Notes: generated from the letters alone by a model not told the origin. Counted from the stretch's first letter, positions 19,801 to 41,528 are shown. The stretch is DNA of 64,000 nt from Notospermus geniculatus (GCA_002633025.1 NMRB01000299.1:243391-307390), one strand, 5' to 3'. Numbers and translations: made by a program.

Positions 19801-21126
19801 TGTACATATGAGGCCTACCTGCAGCCCCAGCAATAGCTTGCTCGTTGGCCCACATGGCCCATTCAATCTGCCCCATGTTAAAAACTGACTAGATTGTACG
19901 GTTTGCAATCACATCAACGTCGCCTGTGAGAGAGTAATTAATCAGAAAACAGCCAGAACACCAAACATGTCAAACCCAAGCCATTTCCTGGATTGTGATT
20001 TCAGTTTGACTTCCTGCCGTTTGATGGCGCTGTTAGATATTAAAACGACGAATTCGGCCTTGTATCACATATTTTTCTAATTTTCTTTGTATTTTCAGGT
20101 ACCCTCTGACATGCCTCTAACACCAAATTCCTTTTCCTGGCGTAAAAAGCAAGTATACAATACAATAATGATGAATTTGAGTGCTAAATTACCAGAAAAC
20201 CAGGCTAATTGCAATTAGCAGACTGCTCTTTCCGGTGAAATTTGTATCGGCGCTTCTGATTGGCTTACTTACATCATCTGCGCCAATCACAAATGCTGTT
20301 CTATCTCCGATGGACCATCGACATTGACCCCTTTCTTCAGTAACAATGCTTCGATCATGAGGTGTCTATTTCATTAGATCCGGCTATCATTGGAACGCTT
20401 GTCAGAAGAAATGTGAACAGATTTCATCCTCTGATAATAAAGATCATTCTTAATAAATTTCACGGGTGTGTGTCTTCGACTTGTTCACGAAAATCCATAG
20501 CCACAGCACAGCCACAGGACCACACAGAGGACAGGCCCGCCGGCATGACACCGGGCATGCACGAACGATGCAATGCACATCTGACATGCATTCCTCATGA
20601 AAAATTGCATGCATGCATTATGATGTGGGCCCATTTAGAGTAGTACAGTGATGTAGGCCTACCATGAGCTGATGAGAGAGTGACAGTCATGACAGTGAAG
20701 CGCCGTCGGATCGGATCGGGGGAACGAGTTTAGAATCCCCGATCAGTCAGTGCCCCCCCAAAATTCACAAAAAGGTCATGATTGACGCATTATATTGTAC
20801 AATAGGATTTCCATTGTGTGCCATCGAGTAACGTCACTTCCGATCGGGGATTCTTTCTAAACTAGCCGCCTCGGGCATATGCTCCTCTCCACTCCCCAGA
20901 ATATCCTTCCTAGCTGCTAGCCGCCCACAGTTGATGGGGCAGTACAGTAGCTACCTAGTACCTGAGTGCATGTAGGCCTACTGTAATGAGTTGAGGGTTG
21001 AGTCTCGACATAGCCTAGGCCTACTATCAAGCCCTACCTACACACAGCCTATTATGCAAGCTCGGTTACCAATATGTCTTCTTCTGTCATCGTTTTAAAT
21101 TAAAACTGATATCTTTTGTTTCAGTC
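19801..21126. other. Region upstream of PIGN
   Basis: No coding exon was recognised. An inverted repeat (GAGTTTAGAATCCCCGATC at about 20725-20743 against CGATCGGGGATTCTTTCTAA at 20841) marks another small foldback element. The PIGN start codon follows an acceptor (TTTTGTTTCAG, ending 21124), so a 5' UTR exon and promoter should lie here. Confidence 0.5.
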
Positions 21127-31265
<10,139 letters not shown>

Positions 31266-31612
31266 GATAGAGATGTTAATTTTGTATCATTTTAAGTAAG
31301 TTACTCTGTAGATGTTTAATGCCGTCGTACAAGTACGAGTGGAACAATGTTTCAATTTTACCAATGACTGAATGTGTACCAGTATCTACGTAGTGTTTTT
31401 AACATATTCAGTATACCGTAACAAGAAAAGATAATGTATTTTTGGTATGACCAAGGATAACTGTCCTAGTATTTATTATGTTAAAAGAGAACTACAAACA
31501 TGTAAGTATTTATTGCATAATTTAGCTTTTGCTCAGTTCATATCATTCCACATGCTCACTGACAGTGTGCCCTCTATTAGCGGCAAAGAACATCTCTAGA
31601 AGTTATTGAACA

Positions 31613-31769
31613 GGGCCTGGTTGCACATAACTCACGATAGCGCTTACTTGGTGTTGGCGCTAACTTAATGTTAAATGACGTAAAAATGCATTGTCTTTTT
31701 ACGTCATCTAACATAAAGTTTGCGCTAACTCTAAGTTAGCACTAACGTGAGTTTTGTGCAACCCAGCCC
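31613..31769. mobile_element. GTTGCAC-family hairpin element, copy A
   Basis: The ends GGGCCTGGTTGCACATAACTC and, reverse-complemented, TGGGCTGGGTTGCACAAAAC match, and the stem continues through GCGCTAACTT/TTAGCGCTAA and a central TTTTACGTCAT. It is almost palindromic over its length. Confidence 0.85.
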
Positions 31770-32405
31770 AGAGGAATATAAATTCTGAATAACCATAATC
31801 AGGGCTCACAGTCCTTCACATGTAAAGTACTTTGTTGTTTGTGGGCCTTGAACGAGTAGAGTTAATGGCTACAGTGTGCCTGCCTCGAATTGTCTGGTTT
31901 CCCATATTTGATGAACAGCAGGCCTAATAAAGGCCAAGTTCTCGAAGTGTGTTTTAAAACAGATGATCAAGTCCGTGATCTCGGGCGTAACATTTTTTTC
32001 ACTTAGTCAGTGCAGTCTTTGCCACCTCTGTCAGGCTCTTTCTTGCCCTTGTATGCCCCTGGTATGAATGAAGTTCATTGTGATTCATGATTTGGCTTAT
32101 ACAGCACTATTTGCTTATAGTTCAACAACCTGTATTATACGTGATTGAAAAAAAGAATCTCTGATCTGACAGGACAGTCCTTGTTCTTCTGACTGTCTGA
32201 TGTGCAGCTTTGATAGTAGGCCTGTATTATTGTATATCGTTTGCTAGTAGTAGGCCTAGTAGTATTTCCTTCTCGGTGATTGAAAATTGTGGAAACAAGG
32301 TTCCAATTGACATGATCCAAAGGCCTTCATCATGACATACAGGCCACTCATGCACATGTACAGTAGGCCTACACGCCAGTGTTTCTGTCTGAGTGTCAGT
32401 GTGAC

Positions 32406-32411
32406 AATAAA
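32406..32411 (+). terminator. AATAAA, possible PIGN polyadenylation signal
   Basis: AATAAA in TGACAATAAACTTCATTTC lies about 1.14 kb after the PIGN stop. The same signal occurs in copy B near 36709. Which, if either, is used cannot be told from sequence. Confidence 0.35.
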
Positions 32412-32490
32412 CTTCATTTCATCATGTTATGACTTCTTTGATGTTGACGTGAATAAATCCTGCTAAAGATTGTTTCGTTCTCTTCAGACC

Positions 32491-32766
32491 TTTATTTCTT
32501 TGCCCACTTCTCCGCTGAGAGATCAAGGACACCATTCTTTAGTATTCACTTCTTGTTGAAATTTATGGTATTATCCATCTTGCCCAACCAAGGCTTCCTG
32601 TCACTCCTACTACTGCTCTATCCACCCTTGCCGACCACCGTAGCATTTATTGCTCGCATTTGCCGCCCATGAGCGTGGCGGCTGAAGCAGCCAAACGTTA
32701 CTGAAAGCGCGGTTTATGACGAAGATAGGAACATTGTGAGGTTTGGATCGATGAAAATCTCAAAAT
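32491..32766 (+). pseudogene. Orphan exon-like ORF, copy A, with in-frame stop
   Basis: After a good acceptor (GTTCTCTTCAG) one frame reads LYFFAHFSAERSRTPF, then a hydrophobic stretch (LLKFMVLSILPNQGFLSLLL) and HPPLPTTVAFIARICRP. In this copy a TGA interrupts after ICRP, where copy B has GGA. It looks like the last exon of a membrane protein, but no upstream exon or family was recognised. Confidence 0.4.
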
Positions 32767-32948
32767 GAAGAATAATCTACTAATGCGTTAATGCATGTTT
32801 TATTCACAAAACATTGGATTACACGCATTTATCATTGACAGTGGTGGGGGTGTGTGCGGTCCATGGAACGACCTGTCTGCGAGCAGGATGACAAACAGTG
32901 GTCGTCAAGGGTGAAGGGAGCGTAGTTCGAAGGGCGGAGTGACTGGAT

Positions 32949-33585
32949 ATGGGCGGTTATTACCGCAAATAAAGACGTTTCAAAATAAAGACGTTTGTTG
33001 TCATAATCTCTAGACGTTGTGGTGATCTCGAGTCGTAGCTAAGAAAGACAACAGGATGTGGTGATCTCGCGTCGTAGCTAAGAAAGACAACAGGTGGCGC
33101 TGCACTTTCTCTAGACGTTGTGGTGATCTCGAGTCGTAGCTAAGAAAGACAACAGGTGGCGCTGCAAAAGAAAGACATCGTTGGTCATACTTTCTCCAGA
33201 CGTTGTTGTGATCTCGAGTCGTAGCTAAGAAAGACGACAGATGGTGCTGCAGTCGTCCACATGATCTTGAGTTGTAGCTAAGAAAGACATAAGGTGGCGT
33301 GTCAGCGAAGAATGACGAAAACACCCGAAGTGTTACGAACGATACAGCGCCATCTTACGTCTTTCTTACTACGACTCAAGATTACCACAACGTCCAAACA
33401 AAGTGCAGCGCCATCTGTTGTCTTTCTTAGCTACGACTCAAGATCACCACAACGTCTAGAGAAAGTGCAGCGCCATCTGTCGTCTTTCTTAGCTACGACT
33501 CGAGATCACCACAACGTCTAGAGAATATGACAACAACAAACGTCTTTATTTTGTAACGTCTTTATTTGCGGTTATAACCGCCCAT
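32949..33585. mobile_element. Nonautonomous element with opposed internal minisatellites (copy A, complete)
   Basis: The terminal repeats ATGGGCGGTTATTACCGCAA and, reverse-complemented, ATGGGCGGTTATAACCGCAA both continue into ATAAAGACGTT. Inside, units of about 60 bp (GATCTCGAGTCGTAGCTAAG, then AAAGACAACAGGTGGCGCTGC) are tandemly repeated in one orientation on the left and in the opposite orientation on the right, giving a large imperfect hairpin. Confidence 0.85.
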
Positions 33586-33848
33586 AACTGGAGGCCTTGA
33601 TTAGTCAAGATGGGTATTACCCAATCAAAATCCAAACTATGAAAGGAATAAAGCGTTTTTTTTGTATCATTAACATAATTTATTTACAAATGTCCCTTCC
33701 AACGTTCTCAAAATACAATAAAGACTTACTTGGACAAAAACTATGTTTTTTGCCACAAAAACCAAGTTTTTCTGAAATAACCTGCATTATTTTTGCAAAA
33801 AACTGTTTTTGTGGAGAAAAAACAAGTGAAAAACCAAGTGAACTTAGG

Positions 33849-33941
33849 GCCATATGGTTGGTCGGACTTGAGCCTAAAGTAGCCAAAAGCTACTTTCTCT
33901 AATGAAAGTGTGGCTGAAGTCCGACCCAAGCATTCGGCCCT
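33849..33941. mobile_element. GGCCGTATGC-family element, copy A
   Basis: GGGCCATATGGTTGGTCGGA at the left and GTCCGACCCAAGCATTCGGCCC at the right form inverted ends, with internal AGCCTAAAGTAG / GAAAGTGTGGCTGAAG. Confidence 0.75.
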
Positions 33942-33969
33942 TCATTCAGACGAGAGGAGCTGATGCAAG

Positions 33970-34335
33970 TTAAAGCAAATCGCTCGCGGGGTTTGTTGAC
34001 AGTTAGTCCTCAATATCAAAAGCCGTTTTGAGAAAAAGGTGAAAGAAGGATTTTAGTTTAATGGGAAATGCATTAGACAGCCAAACTTCGGAGGCGTATT
34101 CTGCAAAATCTGCCGCTTCGAAATCAATGCGAATAGCACAAAATGTACATTTTGACCGACTGAATTTGAAACTGCCATTAATCCATTTTAACGAATTTTT
34201 AATGGAACCTAATCCCAGGTGCACATTCGCATATTTGCATATGACTGGAGCACGGCGTTGCCTGGAGGCTAGATTCACTCGCTATGAGAGGGCCGCTCAA
34301 GAATCAAAACAAAGCCCGCGAGCGGTTTGCTTTAA
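33970..34335. mobile_element. Inverted-repeat element with TTAAAGC ends, copy A
   Basis: The ends TTAAAGCAAATCGCTCGCGG and, reverse-complemented, TTAAAGCAAACCGCTCGCGG frame about 366 bp. A TTAA at each border would suit a TTAA-targeting element, but no autonomous copy is seen. Open frames on both strands inside are kept in both duplication copies. Confidence 0.75.
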
Positions 34336-34880
34336 GAAGGAAACTCTACTAATCAATCATGTAGTATAAAACTAAACTAGTTATTAAAACTTTAAACAGT
34401 TGTGTTGAATGTACAGCACCAGTAGAAACCTGAAAATCCAAACAACAATCCAAGGTGTCCACACAAACTATCTACAAAGACAGCTCGCAAGATGTCGTTT
34501 TGCTATGAAATGTTGAAACTAGACACGGTGACACTGCTAACTGTCCACGCAGTCCTCTCCATAGATTTTCATTCGTACACATATTGAGAGGGAATAAAGT
34601 TGTTTGCATTCTAGAAACAGGAGTAAAATCATCATAGTAAGTTGAGGGTTTTTGTTCTGATGCAAGAAGGCCTTCATAAACTGATTACGTAAGCCAAAAG
34701 TAGTCATTACAACAGTCCAATTTACAATAACTTTGTATCTCAAAAGTCTATGATAGAAATGGCTGAGTATGTTGACATTTTCAGGAGTGTTGCTGTAGAA
34801 AGTACTGCTGAATGGACTACTGCAGTGACTGCTGGACCTTTGTCATGCAGAAAATAATGAAAGCCTTCACCTCTCTGTAC

Positions 34881-34994
34881 GGGTGGCTTTCCATTCATGT
34901 GATTTTTGAGCGGCAAATGCTTTGTTTCCTTGGCATGACCAACGCCACTGAAACAAACCTGCCGCACGAACATCGTGTGAATGGAAAGCCAGCC
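34881..34994. repeat. Short inverted repeat GGCTTTCCATTCA in copy A (also in copy B near 38870-38995)
   Basis: GGTGGCTTTCCATTCATGTG and, reverse-complemented, GGCTGGCTTTCCATTCACAC flank about 80 bp with GCGGCAAATGCTTTGTTT. Copy B carries an extra AATGCTTCGATGGC inside it. Confidence 0.6.
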
Positions 34995-35742
34995 TTAAAC
35001 TGACTTAGGCTTGAATGAAGAACACATCTATAGCAGGTCATTCCTCCCAGTGTAGGTAGGTCCTGGCGTCTAGAAGGGAGTTTGAAATTCTGTAGACAAT
35101 GCAATGAACATGTTCTGCAGCAACTCATGTAAAATTCATTAGACTGAGACTATCAGAGGTGTGTAACACAACAAACTACCGTACATACATTGTTAGTATA
35201 AATGCCCCAAATATACAGGGAGTCCTTAACAATACCGTCATCAAGCCCATATTTTTGAGGCCCCCATGAATTACCTATGTGTAACGCTTTACGCCTTACG
35301 CGTGCCCGTGTGAACGAGGCCTTACAACAGCCCACTGAGGGCCAACTCATGGAGACAACTCCTGTGGAGAGACGCCTTAATAAATTACTTGTAAAGCTGC
35401 TGCAAAATGGAAATGAACACCTTGGAGTAAACTAGAACATAAAATATGCATACAAGATGCAAAACTAGTTCGCACAACTCATTTAAGTGCAACAATGACT
35501 GAATGTGTACCAGTATCTACGTAGTGTTTTTAACATATTCAGTATACCGTAACAAGAAAAGATAATGTATTTTTGGTATGACCAAGAATAACTGTCCTAG
35601 TATTTATTATGTTAAAAGAGAACTACAAACATGTAAGTATTTATTGCATAATTTAGCTTTTGCTCAGTTCATATCATTCCACATGCTCACTGACAGTGTG
35701 CCCTCTATTAGCGGCAAAGAACATCTCTAGAAGTTATTGAAC

Positions 35743-35901
35743 AGGGCCCGGTTGCACAAAACTCACGATAGCGCTAACTTGGTGTTGGCGCTAACTTAAT
35801 GTTAAATGACGTAAAAATGCATTGTCTTTTTACGTCATCTAACATAAAGTTAGCGCTAACTCTAAGTTAGCGCTAACGTGAGTTTTGTGCAACCCAGCCC
35901 A
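35743..35901. mobile_element. GTTGCAC-family hairpin element, copy B first unit
   Basis: This is the orthologous position of 31613-31769 in the second duplication copy, slightly better preserved (GGGCCCGGTTGCACAAAACT). Confidence 0.85.
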
Positions 35902-36059
35902 GGGCCCGGTTGCACGAAACTCACGACAGCGCTATCTTGGTGTTAGCGCTATCTTCATGTTAGATGACGTAAAAATCCATTGTTCTTTTACGTCATTTAA
36001 CATCAAGTTAGCGCTAACACCAAGATAGCGCTGTCGTGAGTTTCGTGCAACCGGGCCCA
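35902..36059. mobile_element. GTTGCAC-family hairpin element, copy B second unit (extra insertion)
   Basis: The ends GGGCCCGGTTGCACGAAACT and the exact complement form near-perfect terminal repeats. The unit abuts the preceding family member and has no counterpart in copy A, so it inserted after the duplication or differs between haplotypes. Confidence 0.88.
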
Positions 36060-36799
36060 GAGGAATATAAATTCTGAATAACCATAATCAGGGCTCACGG
36101 TCCTTCACATGTAAAATGCTTTGTTGTTTGTGGGCCTTGAACGAGTAGAGTTATAATGGCTACAGTGTGCCTGCCTCGAATTGTCCGGTTTCCCATATTT
36201 GATGAACAGTAGGCCTAATAAAGGCCAAGTTCTCGAAGTGTGTTTTAAAACAGATGGTCAAGTCCGTGATCTCGGGCGTAACATTTTTTTCACTTAGTCA
36301 GTGCAGTCTTTGCCACCTCTGTCAGGCTCTTTCTTGCCCTTGTATGCCCCTACCGGTAGTATGAATGAAGTTCATTGTGATTCATGATTTGGCTTATACA
36401 GCACTATTTGCTTATTGTTCAACAACCTGTGTTATACGTGATTGAAAAAAAGAATCTCTGATCTGACAGGACAGTCCTTGTTCTTCTGACTGTCTGATGT
36501 GCAGCTTTGATAGTAGGCCTGTATTATTGTATATCGTTTGCTAGGCCTGGGCCGAGGCCTAGTAGTATTTCCTTCTCGGTGATTGAAAATTGTGGAAACA
36601 AGGTTCCAATTGACATGATCCAAAGGCCTTCCTGATGACATACAGGCCACTCATGCACATGTACAGTAGGCCTTCACGCCAGTGTCTCTGTCTGAGTGTC
36701 AGTGTGACAATAAACTTCATTTCATCATGTTCATGACTTCTTTGATGTTGACGTGAATAAATCCTGCTAAAGATTGTTTCGTTCTCTTCAGACCTTTAT

Positions 36800-37072
36800 T
36801 TCTTTGCCCACTTCTCCGCTGAGAGATCAAGGACACCATTCTATAGTATTCACTTCTTGTTGAAATTTATGGTATTATCCATCTTGCCCAACCAAGGCTT
36901 CCTGTCACTCCTACTATTGCTCCATCCACCCTTGCCGACCACCGTAGCATTTATCGCTCGCATTTGCCGCCCAGGAGCGTGGCGGCTGAAGCAGCCAAAC
37001 GTTACTGAAAGCGCGGTTTATGACGAAGATAGGAACATTGTGAGGTTTGGATCGATGAAAATCTCAAAATGA
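36800..37072 (+). CDS. Orphan exon-like ORF, copy B, uninterrupted
   Basis: This is the same exon-like segment as 32491-32766, without the stop. It runs from the acceptor through a hydrophobic segment, then PGAWRLKQPNVTESAVYDED and GSMKISK before TGA, about 90 codons. It could be a terminal exon of a transmembrane protein that is otherwise missing from this locus, or a captured gene fragment. Function unknown. Confidence 0.35.
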   Translation, partial: FFAHFSAERSRTPFYSIHFLLKFMVLSILPNQGFLSLLLLLHPPLPTTVAFIARICRPGAWRLKQPNVTESAVYDEDRNIVRFGSMKISK

Positions 37073-37149
37073 AGAATAATCTACTAATGCGTTAATGCAT
37101 GTTTTATTCACAAAACATTGGATTACATGCATTTATCATTGACAGTGGT

Positions 37150-37566
37150 GGGGGGGGGGGGGAAAGAAAGACATCATTGGTCATACTTTCTCCAGACGTT
37201 GTTGTGATCTCGAGTCGTAGCTAAGAAAGACGACAGATGGCGCTGCAGTCGTCCACATGATCTTGAGTTGTAGCTAAGAAAGACGTAAGGTGGCGTGTCA
37301 GCGAAGAATGACGAAAACACCCGAAGTGTTATGAACGATACAGCGCCATCTTACGTCTTTCTTACTACGACTCAAGATTACCACAACGCCCAAAGAAAGT
37401 GCAGCGCCATCTGTTGTCTTTCTTAGCTACGACTCGAGATCACCACAACGTCTAGAGAAAGTGCAGCGCCATCTGTTGTCTTTCTTAGCTACGACTCGAG
37501 ATCACCACCACGTCTAGAGAATATGACAACAACAAACGTCTTTATTTGCGGTTATAACCGCCCATA
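37150..37566. mobile_element. Truncated copy of the 32949-33585 element (copy B)
   Basis: The right terminal repeat and inverted units match the complete copy. The left terminal repeat and several direct units are absent, and a run of about 13 G sits at the truncation point. Confidence 0.8.
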
Positions 37567-37827
37567 ACTGGAGGCCTTGATTAGTCAAGATGGGTATTAT
37601 CCAATCAAAATCCAAACTATGAAAGGAATAAAGCGTTTTTTTTGTATCATTAACATAATTTATTTACAAATGTCCCTTCCAACGTTCTCAAAATACAATA
37701 AAGACTTACTTGGACAAAAACTATGTTTTTCGCCACAAAAACCAAGTTTTTCTGAAATAACCTGCATTATTTTTGCAAAAAAACTGTTTTTGTGGAGAAA
37801 AAACAAGTGAAAAACCAAGTGAACTTA

Positions 37828-37921
37828 GGGCCATATGGTTGGTCGGACTTCAGCCTAAAGTAGCCAAAAGCTACTTTCTCTAATGAAAGTGTGGCTGAAG
37901 TCCGACCCAAGCATTCGGCCC
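37828..37921. mobile_element. GGCCGTATGC-family element, copy B
   Basis: This is the same element as 33849-33941 in the second duplication copy. Here the left arm reads GGTCGGACTTCAGCC, matching the inverted right arm better. Confidence 0.75.
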
Positions 37922-37950
37922 TTCATTCAGACGAGAGGAGCTGATGCGAG

Positions 37951-38327
37951 TTAAAGCAAATCGCTCGCGGGGTTTCTTGACAGTTGGTCCTCAATATCAA
38001 GCGCCGTTTTGAGAAAAAGGTGAAAGAAGGATTTTAGTTTAATGGGAAATGCATTAGACAGCCAAACTTCGGAGGCGTATTCTGCAAAATCTGCCGCTTC
38101 GAAATCAATGTGAATAGCACAAAACGTACATTTTGACCGACTGAGTTTGAAACTGCCATTAATCCATTTTAACAAATTTTTAATGGAACCTAATCCCAGG
38201 TGCACATTCGCATATTTGCACAGGTTTTGCATATGACTGGAGCACGGCGTTGCCTGGAGGCTAGATTCACTCGCTATGAGAGGGCCACTCAAGAGTCAAA
38301 ACAAAGCCCGCGAGCGGTTTGCTTTAA
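37951..38327. mobile_element. Inverted-repeat element with TTAAAGC ends, copy B
   Basis: This is the counterpart of 33970-34335, with a small insertion (CAGGTTTTGC near 38221). The same terminal repeats and TTAA borders are present. Confidence 0.75.
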
Positions 38328-39505
38328 GAAGGAAACTCTACTAATCAATCATGTAGTATAAAACTAAACTAGTTATTAAAACTTTAAACAGTTGTGTTGA
38401 ATGTACAGCACCAGTAGAAACCTGAAAATCCAAACAACAATCCAAGGTGTCCACACAAACTATCTACAAAGACAGCTCGCAAGATGTCGTTTTGCTATGA
38501 AATGTTGAAACTAGACACGGTGACACTGCTAACTGTCCACGCAGTCCTCTCCATAGATTTTCATTTGTACACATATTGAGAGGGAATAAAGTTGTTTGCA
38601 TTCTAGAAACAGGAGTAAAATCATCATAGTTGAGGGTTTTTGTTCTGATGCAAGAAGGCCTTCATAAACTGATTACGTAAGTCAAAAGTAGTCATTACAA
38701 CAGTCCAATTTACAATAACTTTGTATCTCAAAAGTCTATGATAGAAATGGCTGAGTATGTTGACATTTTCAGGAGTGTTGCTGTAGAAAGTACTGCTGAA
38801 TAGACTACTGCAGTGACTGCTGGACCTTTGTCATGCAGAAAATAATGAAAGCCTTCACCTCTCTGTAAGGGTGGCTTTCCATTCATGTGATTTTTGAGCG
38901 GCAAATGCTTTGTTTCCTTGGCATGACCAACGCCACGGAAACAAACAATGCTTCGATGGCCTGCCGCACGAACATCGTGTGAATGGAAAGCCAGCCTTAA
39001 ACTGATACTTAGGCTTGAATGAAGAACACATCTATAGCAGGTCATTCCTCCCAGTGTAGGTAGGTCCTGGCGTCCAGAAGGGAGTTTGAAATTCTGTAGA
39101 CAATGCAATGAACATGTTCTGCAGCAACTCATGTAAAATTCATTAGACTGAGACTATCAGAGGTGTGTAACACAACAGACTACCATACATACATTGTTAG
39201 TATAAATGCCCCAAATAATATACAGGGAGTCCTCAACAATACCGTCATCAAACCCATATTTTTGAGGCCCCCATGAATTACCTATGTGTAACGCTTTACG
39301 CCTTACGCGTGCCCGTGTGAACGAGGCCTTACAACAGCCCACTGAGGGCCAACTCATGGAGACAACTCCTGTGGAAAGACGCCTTAATAAATTACTTGTA
39401 AAGCTGCTGCAAAATGGAAATGAACACCTTGGAGTAAACTAGAACAATACATAAAATATGCATACAAGATGCAAAACTAGTTCGCACAACTCATTTAAGT
39501 GCAAC

Positions 39506-41528
39506 AGTCATATAGAAACAGGTAGTCTTGTTGAGATCGGAGAGAATCCAAAATTTACAAACACCTGGGGCATATGACCATGAGAACGGTTTACAAGAGT
39601 GTCGAGGTCACCTCTGGTGGTGGTTAAAGTCAAGAGAACTCCCAAAATTGGTAAGTAACAGAGCACAAAGTAAGAATAAGATGCATTTTACAAAATCAAT
39701 GGGATATTCAATGGACCTGTAATGTTTGATTACTTCAATTCAGTGTCTGCGATTCAGTCAAATTTTGACATCGCGTATTCAAAGAATTTACCCTCACAGA
39801 ACAATACTGCTGTCTTATATTTTCAAACTTTAGGCATATTTAATCACGAAACATACTTTTGATGTACTAATGCAACAACTAAGTAATGGTACCACAGACA
39901 CACCTGACCATTACCAAAAGACATAATCAAGCCAGAAAGAGATAGCGAATTTTTAATAAGTTTTATGTCACTGAAGAGAACAGACCCTTTCTTCGGATGT
40001 CTTCTCACAATCCAGCAGCAAGTCTGATTCAGACGGCTGATTTCATTCAACAAAATTGCCAGCATCAATCAGCCAGCTGTCAGTTTTGCTTCATGCCACC
40101 CACAGGGATATTTTTGGCCAAGATTGTGAGGAATGGACTTGTGATTGCCAAAATGAACAACTCTGCAAATGGTTTTGAATGAAAAGAATTCCTATCGCGA
40201 AACACACCAACAACAACAGTACATACGCACATAAATCTAAACAAAGCCCTATTTTGTACAAACACAGGTACTAAACAGGCAATTTGAAAAACAGATTCAT
40301 AAGACTTGAGCAGCTAGAATTTTGAAAGCATCAGAACTCTGCAAATAACACTCAGGGCCGTATTCACGGGTTGCACTTTAGCCTGAAGTATAGCTTCAGT
40401 TAGACTTTCTCTGTGCTTGAAGCATTGAGAAAAGTCAGACTTTAATGAAAGTGTGGCTGAAGTCCGACCTGTGCATACGGCCCTCAGTCCCTTCATTAAA
40501 ATCAATTACTTTTCATCCAGAAAGAAAGGTCTTTTACATGGATAAGAAAAAGAATCAGCAAACAAGATGTGAAAAATATGGATGGAGAACTAGTAATTAG
40601 TATAAAAACACTTTTTTACTTATATAGTGTCTCATGAAACTGGCATTAGACCACCTCAGTAATGGTGCACTCAGTTAAACTTCATTTGGCAGGCACGGAA
40701 AGATGTCACCCAAAATTTCCCTCATCTTTTGTTTGGAACAATAGTTTAAGGGAAATTTTACACTTAAGATGTTTTAAACATGACCCCTGGTTGTTCAAAA
40801 TGTCCCATCAGCTCCATCTTTATCACAATCAACCTGTATCACCAATTTTATTACCAAGAAAGTAGACCTATGGTTTTGAACAGCTCACGATCATTAAAAC
40901 CAGTCTTCATCTGCAACCACAAGAGATCTACATGAAATACCAATACAGCAGCCTTACTCTGGATCCAGGCTAGTAATCCACTATCCAGATCATGTGAGGA
41001 CTGCACAGTACTGCTTCTAATACGAAAGATGCCTAGCAAAGCTACATCAAACCTAAGAACATCATTCAAAGTCTACAAGCCGCACACGAGAAGAAACATG
41101 GCTGACTCTGGCAGTGTTGATAGCTACATTCAGAAAGGATATGCTTCTAATCAATGAAGAAAACAAAAACAAACCAAGATATACATGTATAAAACTAGAA
41201 GAGAATACCAAAGAATAACAACACACACGGCTACTCAAAGCAAGTACACAATGGTTTCGCCTTCTACTAATTCTACACAACAGACCGTAGCCACTCTGTA
41301 GCAACAATGCTATTGAGAGCCAACCTACCAAAACAAACTGCCAAAATCAGCAAAAGACTGATATGACATAGATTATAAAATGTTAAGAACAAAGGAGTCA
41401 GAACTAAGATCCCAGGTTGAACAATAAGAATAATGACAGCAATATACTCTGATATTTCCTAGCCGTGTTCCCTCACAACAGCATCAAATGCATGTGTCAA
41501 GTTTTGGCTCTTGTCAACCACTACCAGA
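39506..41528. other. Stretch between the duplication and the ZNF507-like gene
   Basis: No exon was recognised. The right part probably includes the 3' UTR of the minus-strand zinc-finger gene. One inverted-repeat element lies at 40354-40494. Confidence 0.5.
40354..40494. mobile_element. GGCCGTATGC-family element
   Basis: AGGGCCGTATTCACGGGT at the left and ACCTGTGCATACGGCCCT at the right form inverted ends. The internal TAGCCTGAAGTATAGCTTCAG and GTGTGGCTGAAGTCCGAC match the copy at 18126-18243. Confidence 0.8.

Larger units (their letters stand above)
31363..35493. repeat. Tandem segmental duplication, copy A (4131 bp)
   Basis: The segment starting AATGACTGAATGTGTACC and ending ...TTTAAGTGCAAC is repeated immediately downstream as copy B (35494-39505) in the same orientation and near identical by eye. 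Its left breakpoint is about 98 bp after the PIGN stop codon, so it contains most of the PIGN 3' UTR. Copy A holds one GTTGCAC hairpin (31613-31769), an orphan exon-like ORF, a complete 32949-33585 element, and the 33849-33941 and 33970-34335 elements. Confidence 0.92.
35494..39505. repeat. Tandem segmental duplication, copy B (4012 bp)
   Basis: This is the second copy of 31363-35493, with two large structural differences. It has an extra 158-bp hairpin insertion (35902-36059), and a block of DNA is missing where a poly-G tract (about 37150-37162) replaces the left part of the element seen at 32949-33585. Scattered substitutions and small indels occur elsewhere. Confidence 0.92.

Noticed and set aside
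19148-19908. Long open frames on both strands around 19.2-19.9 kb
   Set aside because: Most of their length is translated Ns. The same holds for frames across 53734-54334 in AMFR.
33010-33521. Repeated frames with SFLATTRDHHNV-like peptides
   Set aside because: They are translations of the minisatellite units inside a mobile element and occur on both strands; not genes.
34061-34369. Plus-strand 102-codon frame starting MGNALDSQ
   Set aside because: It lies inside the TTAA-bordered element, and its start resembles a chance ATG; no splice or family support.
36800-37072. Naming the orphan exon as an organic solute transporter alpha-like exon
   Set aside because: The hydrophobic pattern is only loosely similar; no diagnostic residues were seen.
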